This document shows positions 9,515 through 19,196 of a stretch of DNA of 64,000 bases, piece after piece. The stretch is from Algoriphagus sp. TR-M9 (GTDB lineage: Bacteria; Bacteroidota; Bacteroidia; Cytophagales; Cyclobacteriaceae). A model generated the notes under the pieces. It was not told the origin of the DNA, did not search any database, and worked only from the letters and a program-made list of their open reading frames with translations. The DNA lies in the NCBI RefSeq assembly GCF_027594545.1, contig NZ_CP115160.1:3295001-3359000 (forward strand), read 5' to 3'. Made by a program: the position numbers and the translations under genes. Within the stretch, counting starts at the first letter, position 1, and each line of letters starts with the position of its first letter.

Positions 9515-9588
9515 TGACCTCGTCAGGATTCAAACCTGAAACCTCCTGAGCCGTAATCAGGTGCTCTATTCAGTTGAGCTACGAAGCC
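9515..9588 (-). tRNA. tRNA-Arg (anticodon ACG)
   Basis: The minus strand folds as a complete cloverleaf of 74 bases: acceptor GGCTTCG paired with CGAGGTC (two G-T pairs), D arm GCTCAACTGAATAGAGC, anticodon arm CCTGA-TTACGGC-TCAGG with anticodon ACG, and T arm TCAGG-TTTGAATC-CCTGA-type sequence. The discriminator base is A and CCA is not encoded. ACG is read as ICG and decodes CGN arginine codons. It stands alone, with its own terminator. Confidence 0.93.
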
Positions 9589-9726
9589 GAATTGGAATGC
9601 AAAGGTACCCAAAAATCGATTTTATGCAATATCAATCCCCAAGAATTTTATAATTATTACTCCTTATTTCCGTTCTCCCTTAAGAATAATTAAGAGCAAT
9701 AAAGGGGTAAATCCTTGGATATTCCC

Positions 9727-9734
9727 TATTTTTG
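9727..9734 (+). promoter_or_regulatory. Bacteroidota -7 promoter element upstream of the beta-barrel gene
   Basis: TATTTTTG matches TAnnTTTG, 34 bases before the ATG at 9769. No TTG lies at the usual -33 distance, so the call rests on the -7 element alone. Confidence 0.45.
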
Positions 9735-9768
9735 CCCGCATTGAGTGCATTTTAAGTAAACCATTTTG

Positions 9769-10527
9769 ATGAAAAAAATATACACCTTCCTGTTAGCTTT
9801 TGGTTTGATTCAAGGAGCGGCATTTGCCCAGGACAGCCTGCAAGTTGCGAAAAAACCAAAGACTCCGATCGGAGGCAGACCCAACATCCCAAGTGACTTA
9901 AAGATCGAATTCGGATTTAATCAACTTAACAACAGGTCCGAAGACATAGGTTTAAATTTCTTTGGCTCCCGCACTTTCAACGTGTACTACCAGTACCCTT
10001 TCCCTATTTTTGGCGAAAACTCCGGATACACCATTGATCTGGGAATAGGCATAGGATCGGATAAATATGCCTTTAAGGATGATCAGACCCTGTATAATGT
10101 ACCTGAACTGGGGCCTGAATCCAGTGAACTCAAGGATATCAGAGATGTGCTGGGAGACGACATACAGATCAATAAAAATGTAGTAGCGACTAATTATATA
10201 GATATCCCGATTGACTTTACCTATCATGCCAATAAAAACAACTACACCAAAGGATTTACCATGAGTGTAGGGGCAAAAGTGGGCTATCTCTACGAATCTC
10301 ACACGAAAGTAAAGTATGAGAATTCAGATGGTTTGAAGAGAAAAGTAAAAGATTCACAAAATTACGGCTTCGAAAAATTCCGGTATGGCATTTCCCTGAA
10401 AGCCGGAACGCCAGGATTCTATGTCTGGGGGTATTACGGCCTCAACAAAGTGTTTCAAGAAGGACTGGGACCAAATGCTACTGAAGCTAATCAAATCAAT
10501 TTTGGAGTTGCTGTAAACCTGTTTTAA
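9769..10527 (+). CDS. Outer-membrane beta-barrel protein
   Basis: The ATG at 9769 is preferred to the TTG immediately before it. The 252-residue product has a signal peptide (MKKIYTFLLAFGLIQGAAFAQ, cleavage after AFA). The mature protein shows alternating hydrophobic and polar residues and frequent aromatic-glycine pairs (LKIEFGFNQLN, FTMSVGAKVGYLYESH, YGISLKAGTPGFYVWGYYGLNKVF), ending in INFGVAVNLF with a C-terminal phenylalanine, which is typical of an outer-membrane barrel. It resembles the PorT-like/outer membrane beta-barrel domain group common in Bacteroidota. No specific role is known. It has a plausible promoter at 9727 and a strong terminator at 10563, so it is monocistronic. Confidence 0.75.
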   Translation: MKKIYTFLLAFGLIQGAAFAQDSLQVAKKPKTPIGGRPNIPSDLKIEFGFNQLNNRSEDIGLNFFGSRTFNVYYQYPFPIFGENSGYTIDLGIGIGSDKYAFKDDQTLYNVPELGPESSELKDIRDVLGDDIQINKNVVATNYIDIPIDFTYHANKNNYTKGFTMSVGAKVGYLYESHTKVKYENSDGLKRKVKDSQNYGFEKFRYGISLKAGTPGFYVWGYYGLNKVFQEGLGPNATEANQINFGVAVNLF

Positions 10528-10562
10528 TAGCTCACAAAGCATTCAGAAACATTCTAAAAATC

Positions 10563-10593
10563 AAAGCCGGGTCGTATGACGCGGCTTTTTTTT
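10563..10593 (+). terminator. Rho-independent terminator after the beta-barrel gene
   Basis: AAAGCCG (10563-10569) pairs with CGGCTTT (10582-10588); inside it GTC-GTAT-GAC forms a second three-base step. A run of T follows to 10593. Confidence 0.85.
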
Positions 10594-10902
10594 GCTTCAT
10601 CAAGCGGGTTTTGCCTACGGTCAAAAATCAGGAAAAGCTGAAAAATGCAGCGTAAGTCAAACGAATATCATTTTGCCCGATTGGTCTATTTTTCATAGGA
10701 AAAGCTTCAAAAAGGTGCAGGCATATCAGAGAGGACATTAACTCCTTGACCATAGGCTACAAAATCAAGAATTTCAAGTAAGCCACAGCTATTATACCTT
10801 CAGTGTTTGCCTCATTCGAAGCATAAGCATAGCTCTTGATCCATCCACCTTGAACACCTATGGCTTCTCGGCAAAACCCTCAGTAGAATGAAAAAACTGA
10901 CT
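10594..10902 (+). other. Intergenic stretch without a recognisable gene
   Basis: About 310 bases between the terminator at 10563 and the 3' end of the minus-strand PAP2-like gene. No ORF, RNA fold or repeat was recognised. No convincing terminator for the minus-strand operon was seen here. Confidence 0.4.
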
Positions 10903-11523
10903 TTAAAGCCAAATCAGGTTAAATCCTATATAGCAAACCAAAAAACCAAATACTAAACCTACATAGGTCTCTATAGGCTTGTGCGCATTCAGGTAAAGCC
11001 TGACCGTGCCTACTAGGCCGGTCAGCAGCAAACTGATGATCAACGGATACAATCCTGAGAAAGTAGGGAACTTGGAAGCTAAAACCACCACAGCTGCTAT
11101 CAAGCCTCCCATACCCGTCATGTGAGCTGACATCTTCCAAAAGAAAGTAACCAGCGTCAAGCCTGTAATAGCTAAGGTAATTAATCCCAAAACCTGCCAT
11201 AAAATCGGATCCAGCTCGGATCTTTGGTATAAAAAATAAACCGTGAGATAGTAATAAATACAGGTCACGCTGAAGGGTATGGCACGATCTTTCAGCTCTG
11301 CCATGTGAATGCTTTTGAGTGTCCCACTTAGCCTCAACCCAAAAATAGTCAGCATAGGAATGATCAAAGTGGATAAGGCGATTAACCAAAACACCCGTCC
11401 CTTGAATGGCTCAGGAATACTGCTGGCCTCTGGCACTACGAACAAAACCAGCCAGTAAACCAAACTAGGAATCACCAATGGCTGCAAAACGACAGAAACA
11501 ATCTCGGCAAAAACCTTCCGCAC
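10903..11523 (-). CDS. Integral membrane protein, PAP2-like
   Basis: The 206-residue product has about six hydrophobic helices and no signal peptide. KMSAHMTGMGG (about 128-138) and LYLNAHKPIETYVGLVFG (about 176-193) occupy the positions of the second and third phosphatase motifs of the PAP2 (type 2 phosphatidic acid phosphatase) superfamily, each with a histidine, but the canonical KxxxxxxRP motif is not obvious. It is therefore either a divergent PAP2-type phosphatase acting on lipid or isoprenoid phosphates, or a non-catalytic relative. The GTG start shares one base with the rpoN stop codon, so translation of the two is probably coupled. Confidence 0.5.
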   Translation of the reverse strand: MRKVFAEIVSVVLQPLVIPSLVYWLVLFVVPEASSIPEPFKGRVFWLIALSTLIIPMLTIFGLRLSGTLKSIHMAELKDRAIPFSVTCIYYYLTVYFLYQRSELDPILWQVLGLITLAITGLTLVTFFWKMSAHMTGMGGLIAAVVVLASKFPTFSGLYPLIISLLLTGLVGTVRLYLNAHKPIETYVGLVFGFLVCYIGFNLIWL

Positions 11524-12977
11524 TATAGTTCTTTTCTTAATCTAGCCACGGGAATCTGTAGCTGTTCACGGTACTTTGCTACAGTTCTACGAGCAATATT
11601 ATAACCTTTGGCATTGAGCATCTTCACCAGCTTATCATCAGAAAAGGGCTTTTTCTTATCCTCACTATCTACCATAGCCTGCAGGACAGATTTCACCTCC
11701 CGGTTACTCACATCTTCCCCACTATCTGTAGCGATTCCCTCGGAAAAGAAGTATTTCAAAGGAAACACTCCAAATTCTGTCTGAATAGCCTTGCTGTTAG
11801 CCACTCGCGAAACGGTAGAAATATCCATATCTATACGTTCTGCAATATCCTTTAAGATCATAGGTCTTAAATTCGTCTCATCACCATCCACAAAAAAATC
11901 TTTTTGGTAAGCAAGAATAGCCTCCATAGTCCTCAGCAGGGTGTTTTGACGTTGCTTGATGGCATCTATAAACCATTTCGCAGCATCTAGCTTTTGTTTG
12001 ACGAAGGTCACTGTTTCCTTCAGCTTTTTATCCTTCTTGTCTGACTTATCATAAGCATCAAACATCTCCGAATAAGACCTGGAAATCCGCAATTCTGGAG
12101 CATTTCTGGAATTAAGGCTTATATCAAACTTTCCATTGGTATTAGTCAGTATAAAATCCGGAATGACATATTGCGTACGCACCAATCCGTCAGATGCTCC
12201 ACCGGGCTTAGGATTCAGTTTGGTAATCAGATTTACAGCCTCTTTGGTTTCCTCATCATTTAGGTCACACTTTCGCTGGATTTTTGAATAATGCTTTTTG
12301 GTAAACTCGTCAAAACAATCATGAATGATCATCAAAGCGTTCTGCACAGTAGGGTCATCTGGGTGCTCCTTCCTTTCCAATTGAATCGTCAGACATTCCT
12401 GTAGATTCCTGGAAGCAATACCAGCCGGGTCAAATGCTTGGATCTTACGAAGGATTTCTTCGAGTTCATCTATATCTGTCTCTATATTTTGGCTGAAAGC
12501 CAAGTCATTGATTATGGCTTCCAGATCACGGCGTATGTAGCCGTCATTTTCTATAGATCCGATTAATTGCTCACCAATGATTTTTTTGCGCTCATCCAGG
12601 CGCAGGAAATTCAACTGTGACATCAACTGCTCATGCAGAGAAGTATTCGAAGAAATCGGCATTTCCCGGTCTTCTTCATCGGAATTGTAATTCCCGTCAC
12701 CCTGCATTTTATACCCTCCGTACTCGTCATCCAGGTAATCATCGATATTAACATCGCGATCATCTGCTATATTTTCCTCCTCGAAGTTATCTTCAAATTC
12801 ATCTTCTGTGGATTCCTTTTCTTCTGTCTTTCCTTCTTCCAGTGCTGGATTAATCTCCAGCTCCTCTTCTATTCTAGTTTCTAATTCGGCTGTAGGCACC
12901 TGCAGCAGTTTTATAAATTGTATCTGCTGAGGAGAAAGCTTTTGAGAAAGTGACTGGCTAAGATTTAGCTTTTGCAT
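11523..12977 (-). CDS. rpoN: RNA polymerase sigma-54 factor
   Basis: The 484-residue product has all three sigma-54 regions: a glutamine- and leucine-rich region I (MQKLNLSQSLSQKLSPQQIQ, 1-20), an acidic region II (about 47-110, rich in D and E), and the core-binding and DNA-binding region ending in the RpoN box ARRTVAKYRE (462-471). An HTH-like DIAERIDMDISTVSRVANSK segment lies before it. It directs polymerase to -24/-12 promoters and needs an AAA+ enhancer-binding activator, none of which is encoded in this window. A TAACTTTG -7 element lies about 70 bases upstream. It overlaps the following membrane-protein gene by one base. Confidence 0.97.
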   Translation of the reverse strand: MQKLNLSQSLSQKLSPQQIQFIKLLQVPTAELETRIEEELEINPALEEGKTEEKESTEDEFEDNFEEENIADDRDVNIDDYLDDEYGGYKMQGDGNYNSDEEDREMPISSNTSLHEQLMSQLNFLRLDERKKIIGEQLIGSIENDGYIRRDLEAIINDLAFSQNIETDIDELEEILRKIQAFDPAGIASRNLQECLTIQLERKEHPDDPTVQNALMIIHDCFDEFTKKHYSKIQRKCDLNDEETKEAVNLITKLNPKPGGASDGLVRTQYVIPDFILTNTNGKFDISLNSRNAPELRISRSYSEMFDAYDKSDKKDKKLKETVTFVKQKLDAAKWFIDAIKQRQNTLLRTMEAILAYQKDFFVDGDETNLRPMILKDIAERIDMDISTVSRVANSKAIQTEFGVFPLKYFFSEGIATDSGEDVSNREVKSVLQAMVDSEDKKKPFSDDKLVKMLNAKGYNIARRTVAKYREQLQIPVARLRKEL

Positions 12978-13044
12978 TCGAAATTGGGTAAAACCTACTA
13001 TTTGGGTTCAAAAAAGGCCTTTTCTCCAGAAAAAGCCCCTATGC

Positions 13045-13052
13045 CAAAGTTA
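13045..13052 (-). promoter_or_regulatory. Bacteroidota -7 promoter element upstream of rpoN
   Basis: On the minus strand, TAACTTTG matches TAnnTTTG and would give a leader of about 60 bases before the rpoN ATG. The -33 TTG is not at the usual spacing. Confidence 0.4.
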
Positions 13053-13154
13053 GGAAAAAGGAGCAAATTTTTGATAAAAAGCTGATTTAATCGTTTTTTT
13101 GCATTCCTTTAAATTATTAGCGGGGCGGGTTGTCCTGCATAAAAAATTTACCAA

Positions 13155-14606
13155 ATGGCATTTAACAAACGGGTCAAAATCAAGACCATCCTGGATACAA
13201 ATCCAATTGGATCAGAGATAACACTAATGGGCTGGGTCCGCACCAAGAGAGGAAATAAAAACGTTTCTTTCATCGCGCTAAATGATGGGTCTATCATCAC
13301 CAATTACCAAATAGTGGCTGACCCGAATCTGATCGCTGAGGATATCCTCAAGAAATGTACTACCGGTGCTTGTCTGAAAGTCAGCGGAAAAGTAGTAGAA
13401 TCTCAAGGTGCAGGTCAAAGTTCTGAACTTAACGCCACGGCAATCGAGGTACTGGGCGAAGCAGACTCGGAAAAATATCCTCTGCAGCCAAAGAAGCATT
13501 CCATGGAGTTTCTACGCGAAAATGCCCATTTGAGAATGCGAACCAATACTTTTGGGGCAGTTTTCAGAGTCAGACATGCCCTGGCTTTCGCGGTACATAA
13601 ATATTTCAATGATAAGGGATTCTTTTATATCCATACGCCTATTATCACTGCATCCGATGCTGAGGGAGCTGGAGAAACGTTCAAAGTCACTACGCTCGAC
13701 TTGAAAAACCCTCCTAAAACGGCAGAAGGTACAATCGATTACAAGCAGGATTTCTTCGAAAGAGAAACTAACCTGACGGTATCAGGTCAACTGGAGGGGG
13801 AATTGGCTGCAATGGCACTTGCTGATATCTATACTTTCGGTCCGACATTCCGTGCGGAGAATTCAAACACCACTCGACACCTGGCTGAATTCTGGATGAT
13901 AGAACCTGAGATGGCATTCTACGATGCAGAAGACAATGCAGACTTAGCAGAAGAGTTCCTGAAATATATCATTCAATATGCCTTGGATCATTGTGCGGAA
14001 GACTTGGCATTTCTCGATCAAAGACTCACTGAAGAGGAGAAGTCCAAGCCTGCTGATCAGAGAAGTGAAATGGGGCTTTTAGAAAAATTGAGGTTTGTCT
14101 CGGAAAATGATTTTGTACGGATCACCTACACCGAGGCGATAGAAATCCTTCGTAACTCAAAGCCTAATAAAAAGAAGAAATTCTCCTATTTAATCGATGA
14201 ATGGGGTGCTGATTTGCAATCTGAGCACGAAAGGTATTTGGTCGAAAAGCACTTTAAAAAACCTGTGATTCTAACTGATTACCCAAAAGAAATCAAATCC
14301 TTCTACATGCGTCAAAATGATGACGGAAAGACGGTAGCTGCCATGGATATACTTTTCCCTGGAATCGGAGAAATAGTAGGAGGATCCCAGCGTGAAGAAC
14401 GCATGGATGTACTCACTGCCAGAATGGAAGAAATGAATATCCCTCAGGAAGAAATGTGGTGGTATCTTGATACCCGTAGATTTGGTTCCACTCCGCATGC
14501 AGGATTTGGACTAGGCTTTGAGCGGATGGTACAGTTTGTATCAGGAATGGGGAATATCCGGGATGTAATCGCATTCCCGAGAACCCCTGGCAACGCGGAA
14601 TTTTAA
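13155..14606 (+). CDS. asnS: Asparagine--tRNA ligase
   Basis: The 483-residue cytoplasmic enzyme charges tRNA-Asn with asparagine using ATP. An N-terminal OB-fold anticodon-binding domain (about 1-115, with [21 protein letters not shown]) is followed by the class II catalytic domain. Motif 2 is seen at [21 protein letters not shown] (about 233) and motif 3 at [12 protein letters not shown] (about 450-461). [13 protein letters not shown] is typical of AsnRS rather than AspRS, and length fits. It is divergent from rpoN across a 177-base gap and followed by a hairpin terminator. Confidence 0.97.
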   Translation: MAFNKRVKIKTILDTNPIGSEITLMGWVRTKRGNKNVSFIALNDGSIITNYQIVADPNLIAEDILKKCTTGACLKVSGKVVESQGAGQSSELNATAIEVLGEADSEKYPLQPKKHSMEFLRENAHLRMRTNTFGAVFRVRHALAFAVHKYFNDKGFFYIHTPIITASDAEGAGETFKVTTLDLKNPPKTAEGTIDYKQDFFERETNLTVSGQLEGELAAMALADIYTFGPTFRAENSNTTRHLAEFWMIEPEMAFYDAEDNADLAEEFLKYIIQYALDHCAEDLAFLDQRLTEEEKSKPADQRSEMGLLEKLRFVSENDFVRITYTEAIEILRNSKPNKKKKFSYLIDEWGADLQSEHERYLVEKHFKKPVILTDYPKEIKSFYMRQNDDGKTVAAMDILFPGIGEIVGGSQREERMDVLTARMEEMNIPQEEMWWYLDTRRFGSTPHAGFGLGFERMVQFVSGMGNIRDVIAFPRTPGNAEF

Positions 14607-14613
14607 TCATTAT

Positions 14614-14643
14614 CCCCGGCAGAAATGTCGGGGTATTTCTTTT
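14614..14643 (+). terminator. Terminator after asnS
   Basis: CCCCGGCA (14614-14621), loop GAAA-type, and TGTCGGGG (to 14633) form an eight-base stem with one G-T pair, followed by the T-rich TATTTCTTTT. It lies between convergent genes. Confidence 0.7.
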
Positions 14644-15829
14644 AACTCACGATTTTCACCCTTCTAACCAAAGGAATGCAAATCAGACTACAAGCGATAG
14701 CAATATAACCTACCACATTGAAGTTGGTCAGCTCCCCTGTAGCGCTTTCTCCGATAATAATTCCGGCAATCAAGGAGGCTAATCCCGTAGCCATTTGTTG
14801 TACCGCAGAATTGAAACTCAAAAAGCTCCCCCTGTTTTCAGGATTTGCAGTACCTGTCACTATAGCTGCGGCGGGTATATACCTTCCATTAGAAGTCACA
14901 AAAAACATCGTAGACACCATCAGGACAAAAGGAATAGGAGTCACACCCAAATGGGTGATAATTGCAATTGGGATAATATTCAAAAGCATGAAGACGGTGA
15001 AGACTTTTACTTTGCCATACTTGTCTGATAGCTTCCCCACCCAGGGTGAGGTAAAGATGGTAAAAGCTCCTCCTGCCATATAAATGTAGGTCAGTTGCAA
15101 TTCAGTGAAGCCTACATTTGCTACGGTGTAGGGACTCAGAAAAGGAATAATCATAAACTGCCCGAACATCATCATCACAGAAAGCGTAATAGCTCGCATC
15201 TGATTAGGATTACCGGTCACTCTGCGAATGACCAGCAAAGGTCTGGGTCTCTCCACTTCTTGGCCTAGGTGATCAGAAATACTAGGGATAAATCGAATAA
15301 TCATCCCTAGGCTGATAATAGACAGTCCCGTCAGAATAAAAAACGGCGTGTGCCAATCCGACAAGCTAGCTAGGAAAAGGCCCAAAGGAACTCCTAAAAC
15401 CGAAGCCACTGAAAAGGCTGCCATCACCAATCCCATGGCCCGTCCTCTACGCGAATCTGGAATCACATCTCCTATGATTGCCAAAATAAGGGCAGAAGTA
15501 AGACCACCGAATAGCCCTGACAAGATCCGCGCAATCAACAAAACCGGGTAACTTGGAGAAAGTGCACAGCCTAGGGTAGAAACTGTAAATCCAACATAAA
15601 CCCACAGAAGAATCTTTTTGCGGTCAAATCTATCCAGCAGAAATGCACCAAAAAAACTGGAAACTCCCGCGCTGAAAGTGTAAGAAGACACTAAAAGTCC
15701 AAACTCCTGAGGCGATATCTCAAATATCCGCATGAGCTGAGGCCCAAGGGGCATGAGAATCATAAAATCCACAATATGGATGAAATTAATGGCCGCCAGG
15801 GTCCAGAGTAATAGCTTCTCTTTGCTCAT
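14642..15829 (-). CDS. MFS transporter, drug/arabinose efflux type
   Basis: The 395-residue protein has about twelve transmembrane helices. FLLDRFDRKKILLWVYVGF (about 62-80) is the motif A-type loop between helices 2 and 3, and ARILSGLFGGLTSALILAIIGDVIPDSRRGRAMGLVMAAFSVASVLGVPLG (about 92-143) contains motifs B and C, the latter marking proton-driven antiporters of the DHA1 family (AraJ-like). It therefore probably exports small molecules; the substrate is unknown. There is no adjacent regulator. It is separated by 58 bases from nnr upstream and may be transcribed with it. Confidence 0.85.
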   Translation of the reverse strand: MSKEKLLLWTLAAINFIHIVDFMILMPLGPQLMRIFEISPQEFGLLVSSYTFSAGVSSFFGAFLLDRFDRKKILLWVYVGFTVSTLGCALSPSYPVLLIARILSGLFGGLTSALILAIIGDVIPDSRRGRAMGLVMAAFSVASVLGVPLGLFLASLSDWHTPFFILTGLSIISLGMIIRFIPSISDHLGQEVERPRPLLVIRRVTGNPNQMRAITLSVMMMFGQFMIIPFLSPYTVANVGFTELQLTYIYMAGGAFTIFTSPWVGKLSDKYGKVKVFTVFMLLNIIPIAIITHLGVTPIPFVLMVSTMFFVTSNGRYIPAAAIVTGTANPENRGSFLSFNSAVQQMATGLASLIAGIIIGESATGELTNFNVVGYIAIACSLICIPLVRRVKIVS

Positions 15830-15887
15830 ATAATCAAAGGCTTCTCTTAGAATCCCTGTTAAATTTCAATTCTATAAAATAACTTTT

Positions 15888-17360
15888 TCAGGCTATGCGC
15901 AATTGACTATAAGTCTCCGGTATGGCGTCTATAATATCTGAAGCTATGGTACCTCTGAATTTACTTTTGGAAGCTATCTCTCCAGCTAAACCATGGTGAT
16001 AGACTCCGCAGAGTGCAGCATTCACTGGGTCATACCCCATGCCCAAATAGGAAGTTATCATCCCCGTCAACACATCGCCAGACCCGCCCGTAGCCATATA
16101 TTGTGTCCCGCTGGAGTTGAAAATCTGCTTTCCATCCGGCAAACTCACCACGGTATTGGCACCTTTCAATACAATAATCAGCTTGTGCTCCATGGCGAAT
16201 AGTTTAGCTTTACTAAGGCGTTCTAAATGTCCCTGACAATTTCCTACTAAGCGTTCAAACTCGCCGATATGTGGCGTCAATATGGAATTTTCCGGAACCT
16301 GGGAAAGCAGCGCTTCATGCTTTGCCAATAAATTAATCCCATCAGCATCGATCACCATTGGCTTATTGAAATCTTTCAATAATTGCTGAAACTGTCTCAG
16401 CCTATTGTCAGTACCCCAGCCCGGCCCGATTCCTAATGCATCATAATATTCAGGATTGGCTATTAAGCCCCAAGAAGCCATAGCTTCCGGAACAGCTGTT
16501 TGGATAATTGCCCTTTCCGACTCTTCGATATGACAGGTAACTAATCCTGATCCGGTGCGCATGGCACTTTTACAACTCAAAATAATAGCGCCCATTTTCC
16601 CTGGCCCTCCCCCGATCAGCAGCACCTTACCTAAGTCACCCTTATAACTAAAGCGAGTAAAATGCTTGTGCAAAGCTGGAATATCCTTTTTTTCAAGGAA
16701 ATAATAGGAAGTTTCCATTTGGTCAAAAGCTTCAGCATCGACCTTTATCTTGGCATAAATCAGTTCTCCTACAATCCAGGTATTTTCAGGAAGTAAAAGT
16801 GCAAGTTTAGGAAACTCAAACGTCACGGTCCAGTTAGCTTGAAAACACAATTCCGTGTTCCCAACTCCTTCTGATGGCAAGCCAGCCGGAATGTCTATAC
16901 TTATTTTAACCCCTTGAAATAGATTCAGTGACTGTATAGTATCAATAGCACTCTCACGCAGCTCTCCTCTAAGGCCCACACCCAAATAGGCATCGATCAG
17001 TATAGCGTAATCTTTGAAAATATCTGGATTGAGTTTAACCACCTGAACGGACTTGGGCAGCAAGTTAAAATTCGACAATGCGTCCGGGCTAAATCGATCA
17101 ATGGACCCAAAACAATCAATAATCCTAACCTGGTACTGACGCTCCACAAGTAATCTGGCGATAACCAGACCATCTCCCCCATTGTTCCCAGCTCCTACTG
17201 CTATTAAAATCTTTTTTTCCTTACTATACCCCTGATCCAAAAACCAATTGACAAAACTTTGCCCTGCCGACTCCATGAGTTTTAGGCTACTCTGTCCAGT
17301 AATTTTCACATGATTGGCGTCTAGTTCCTTGACTTGAGCACCGGTTAAGATTTTCTGCAT
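15888..17360 (-). CDS. nnr: Bifunctional NAD(P)H-hydrate epimerase / ADP-dependent NAD(P)H-hydrate dehydratase
   Basis: The 490-residue fusion repairs NAD(P)H damaged by hydration. The N-terminal YjeF_N epimerase domain (about 1-215) carries GNNGGDG at 58-64 and the DAYLGVGLRGELR segment. The C-terminal ribokinase-like dehydratase domain (about 230-490) carries GGGPGKMGA, ADGINLLA and the anion-hole/ADP motif TGGSGDVLTG at 424-433. Both domains appear complete, and the length matches the bacterial fusion. It lies two bases after the stop of the UMF1-type permease gene, so the two are likely an operon. Confidence 0.95.
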   Translation of the reverse strand: MQKILTGAQVKELDANHVKITGQSSLKLMESAGQSFVNWFLDQGYSKEKKILIAVGAGNNGGDGLVIARLLVERQYQVRIIDCFGSIDRFSPDALSNFNLLPKSVQVVKLNPDIFKDYAILIDAYLGVGLRGELRESAIDTIQSLNLFQGVKISIDIPAGLPSEGVGNTELCFQANWTVTFEFPKLALLLPENTWIVGELIYAKIKVDAEAFDQMETSYYFLEKKDIPALHKHFTRFSYKGDLGKVLLIGGGPGKMGAIILSCKSAMRTGSGLVTCHIEESERAIIQTAVPEAMASWGLIANPEYYDALGIGPGWGTDNRLRQFQQLLKDFNKPMVIDADGINLLAKHEALLSQVPENSILTPHIGEFERLVGNCQGHLERLSKAKLFAMEHKLIIVLKGANTVVSLPDGKQIFNSSGTQYMATGGSGDVLTGMITSYLGMGYDPVNAALCGVYHHGLAGEIASKSKFRGTIASDIIDAIPETYSQLRIA

Positions 17361-17362
17361 GG

Positions 17363-18673
17363 TTATATTTTTTGGGTCAGGCGTTCTTTAGGTATACTGA
17401 CTAAAAATAAGAAACCTAAACCTACCAAGAAAAACAATCCCAAAGAAAGCGCAGAGTTTCGCATATCCCCGGTGATTTGCTCAATCATCCCATAGGAGAA
17501 GGTACCCAAGACTATGGCCATTTTTTCGGTAACATCATAAAAACTAAAATAGGAAGCGTGGTCCGTAGTCTTACTAGGAATTAATTTGGAAAACGTAGAA
17601 CGAGAAAGAGACTGAATTCCTCCCATCACTAGGCCTACTACAAATGCCAGGGCAAAGAATTCATTGGCTGTGTACACATAATAAGCACCGGCACATACTC
17701 CCACCCAGATCAACACCATGATGATCAGGCTCATCTTATTCCCAAATTTACCAGATAGAAATGCAAAGAAGTAGCTTCCTGCTATGGCCACTACCTGTAT
17801 GATCAAGATGGTCAGAATCAATTGATCTCCTGGCAATCCCAATTCCTTATCTCCAAAAGTAGCAGCCAGGTACATGACCGTCTGCACCCCCATAGAATAA
17901 AAAAAGAAGGACAATAAAAATCTAGACATCACCTTGATCTCCTTTACTTCCAGCCAAACTTTCCTCAACTCCTGATACCCTTTCAGGAAGAACTCCCTTT
18001 TCAAATCTTTACCAAATGGATTCTGTGGTAAAACCCGGAAAGTAATTTGGGAAAATCCAATCCACCATACACCTGTAATCAAAAAGGAAAGCCTGGCAGC
18101 CATTCCATCATCAGCTAGAAAAAACCAGGATGGAAACTGGATCATCAGCAGATTCACTATCAAAAGAATCACACTACCCACATATCCCAGAGCAAAACCT
18201 TTGGCACTTAATAAATCATATTTATCTGGAGTAGTTATTTCCGGTAGGTAGGCATTGTAAAAAACTATACTTCCTGCATAGCCCACACTGGCCAAAACAC
18301 TGGCAAGAATGCCCCATTCCAAATTTGATCCATCGAAAAAGAATAAGCCCATGCAGGACAGGGAACCCAAGTAAGCAAAAAACTTCATGAACTGTAGTTT
18401 CTTGCCACTGGCATCAGCTATACCGGAAAGAATGGGCGACATAAAGGCAATCACCAGAAAGGAGAAAGAAATAGAATAGGAATACAAAACCGTATTGACC
18501 ACCTGATACCCAAAAAAATCCACTTTATCCTCAGGATGTAGGCCTTTGGTCACGCTGTTGTAATAAACAGGGAAAATAGTAGAGGTGATGACCAGACTAT
18601 ATACTGAGTTGGCCCAATCGTACATAGCCCAGGCATTATGTACTTTTTTTGTGTTTTGAATCGAAGAAAGCAT
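17363..18673 (-). CDS. MFS permease of the UMF1 / Atg22-like family
   Basis: The 436-residue membrane protein begins with NAWAMYDWANSVYSLVITSTIFPVYY, the diagnostic N-terminus of the UMF1 family, and includes ADASGKKLQFMKFFAYLGS and the SRSTFSKLIPSKTTDHASYFSFYDVTEKMAIVLGTFSYG segment, also diagnostic. About twelve transmembrane helices are visible. In fungi the related Atg22 exports amino acids from the vacuole; the bacterial substrate is not known. It is preceded by a terminator from the ExbD operon and followed at once by nnr. Confidence 0.88.
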   Translation of the reverse strand: MLSSIQNTKKVHNAWAMYDWANSVYSLVITSTIFPVYYNSVTKGLHPEDKVDFFGYQVVNTVLYSYSISFSFLVIAFMSPILSGIADASGKKLQFMKFFAYLGSLSCMGLFFFDGSNLEWGILASVLASVGYAGSIVFYNAYLPEITTPDKYDLLSAKGFALGYVGSVILLIVNLLMIQFPSWFFLADDGMAARLSFLITGVWWIGFSQITFRVLPQNPFGKDLKREFFLKGYQELRKVWLEVKEIKVMSRFLLSFFFYSMGVQTVMYLAATFGDKELGLPGDQLILTILIIQVVAIAGSYFFAFLSGKFGNKMSLIIMVLIWVGVCAGAYYVYTANEFFALAFVVGLVMGGIQSLSRSTFSKLIPSKTTDHASYFSFYDVTEKMAIVLGTFSYGMIEQITGDMRNSALSLGLFFLVGLGFLFLVSIPKERLTQKI

Positions 18674-18680
18674 GTCAAAT

Positions 18681-18712
18681 AAAAAAAGCTACCCTGAATT
18701 CAGGATAGCTTT
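18681..18712 (-). terminator. Terminator after the ExbB/ExbD operon
   Basis: On the minus strand AAGCTATCCTGAATTCAGGGTAGCTT folds on itself (one G-T pair, loop around the central GAATTC) and is followed by seven T. It separates the ExbD operon from the UMF1-type permease gene. Confidence 0.85.
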
Positions 18713-18733
18713 GATATTGTAAATAAGAATATA

Positions 18734-19195
18734 TTATTTCTGTACTTTTCCTATAGATGCATAAAGAACTCGTCTCGCGTCAGCTTCTCTTAGTTCAGAC
18801 TGAACATCAGATATAGGACCCATTTTCACATCTCTATCCACTTTCATAGAAATAGTGATCAGACCTCGATCTGCTTCTGGAAGCATATCACGCTCCTGGT
18901 TTACCCACTGAACGATATCCGAAGTAGCCATTAGGGCATCATTGGCCTGAACTCTAGGCTCTGTACCGTAAGTAGCTGTATCCTTTGGCTTTCCTATGAA
19001 AATGTAAGAAATCAAGGTTTTCTTCTGAAGTTTCTGAAGCTGGGTAGCCGCAGGGATCTTCTGTTCAACCAATATTTCCTGTTCTCTCAACACGGTAGTT
19101 ACCATGAAGAAGAAGAGTAGCATAAAGATAATATCCGGCAACGCTGAGGTGGGGATATTCTCCGATACTTTTTGTTTCTTTCCAAACTTTGCCAT
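18734..19195 (-). CDS. ExbD/TolR-family biopolymer transport protein
   Basis: The 153-residue protein has a short basic cytoplasmic N-terminus, one membrane helix (about 18-40, SALPDIIFMLLFFFMVTTVL) with the essential membrane aspartate in PDIIF, and a periplasmic domain ending VLYASIGKVQK. ExbD works with the ExbB proton channel to pass proton-motive force to TonB or a similar outer-membrane partner. It is the last gene of a four-gene operon, one base after the first exbD. The many TonB-dependent receptors elsewhere in the window would need such a complex, although a link to a particular receptor is inference. Confidence 0.9.
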   Translation of the reverse strand: MAKFGKKQKVSENIPTSALPDIIFMLLFFFMVTTVLREQEILVEQKIPAATQLQKLQKKTLISYIFIGKPKDTATYGTEPRVQANDALMATSDIVQWVNQERDMLPEADRGLITISMKVDRDVKMGPISDVQSELREADARRVLYASIGKVQK

Positions 19196-19196
19196 A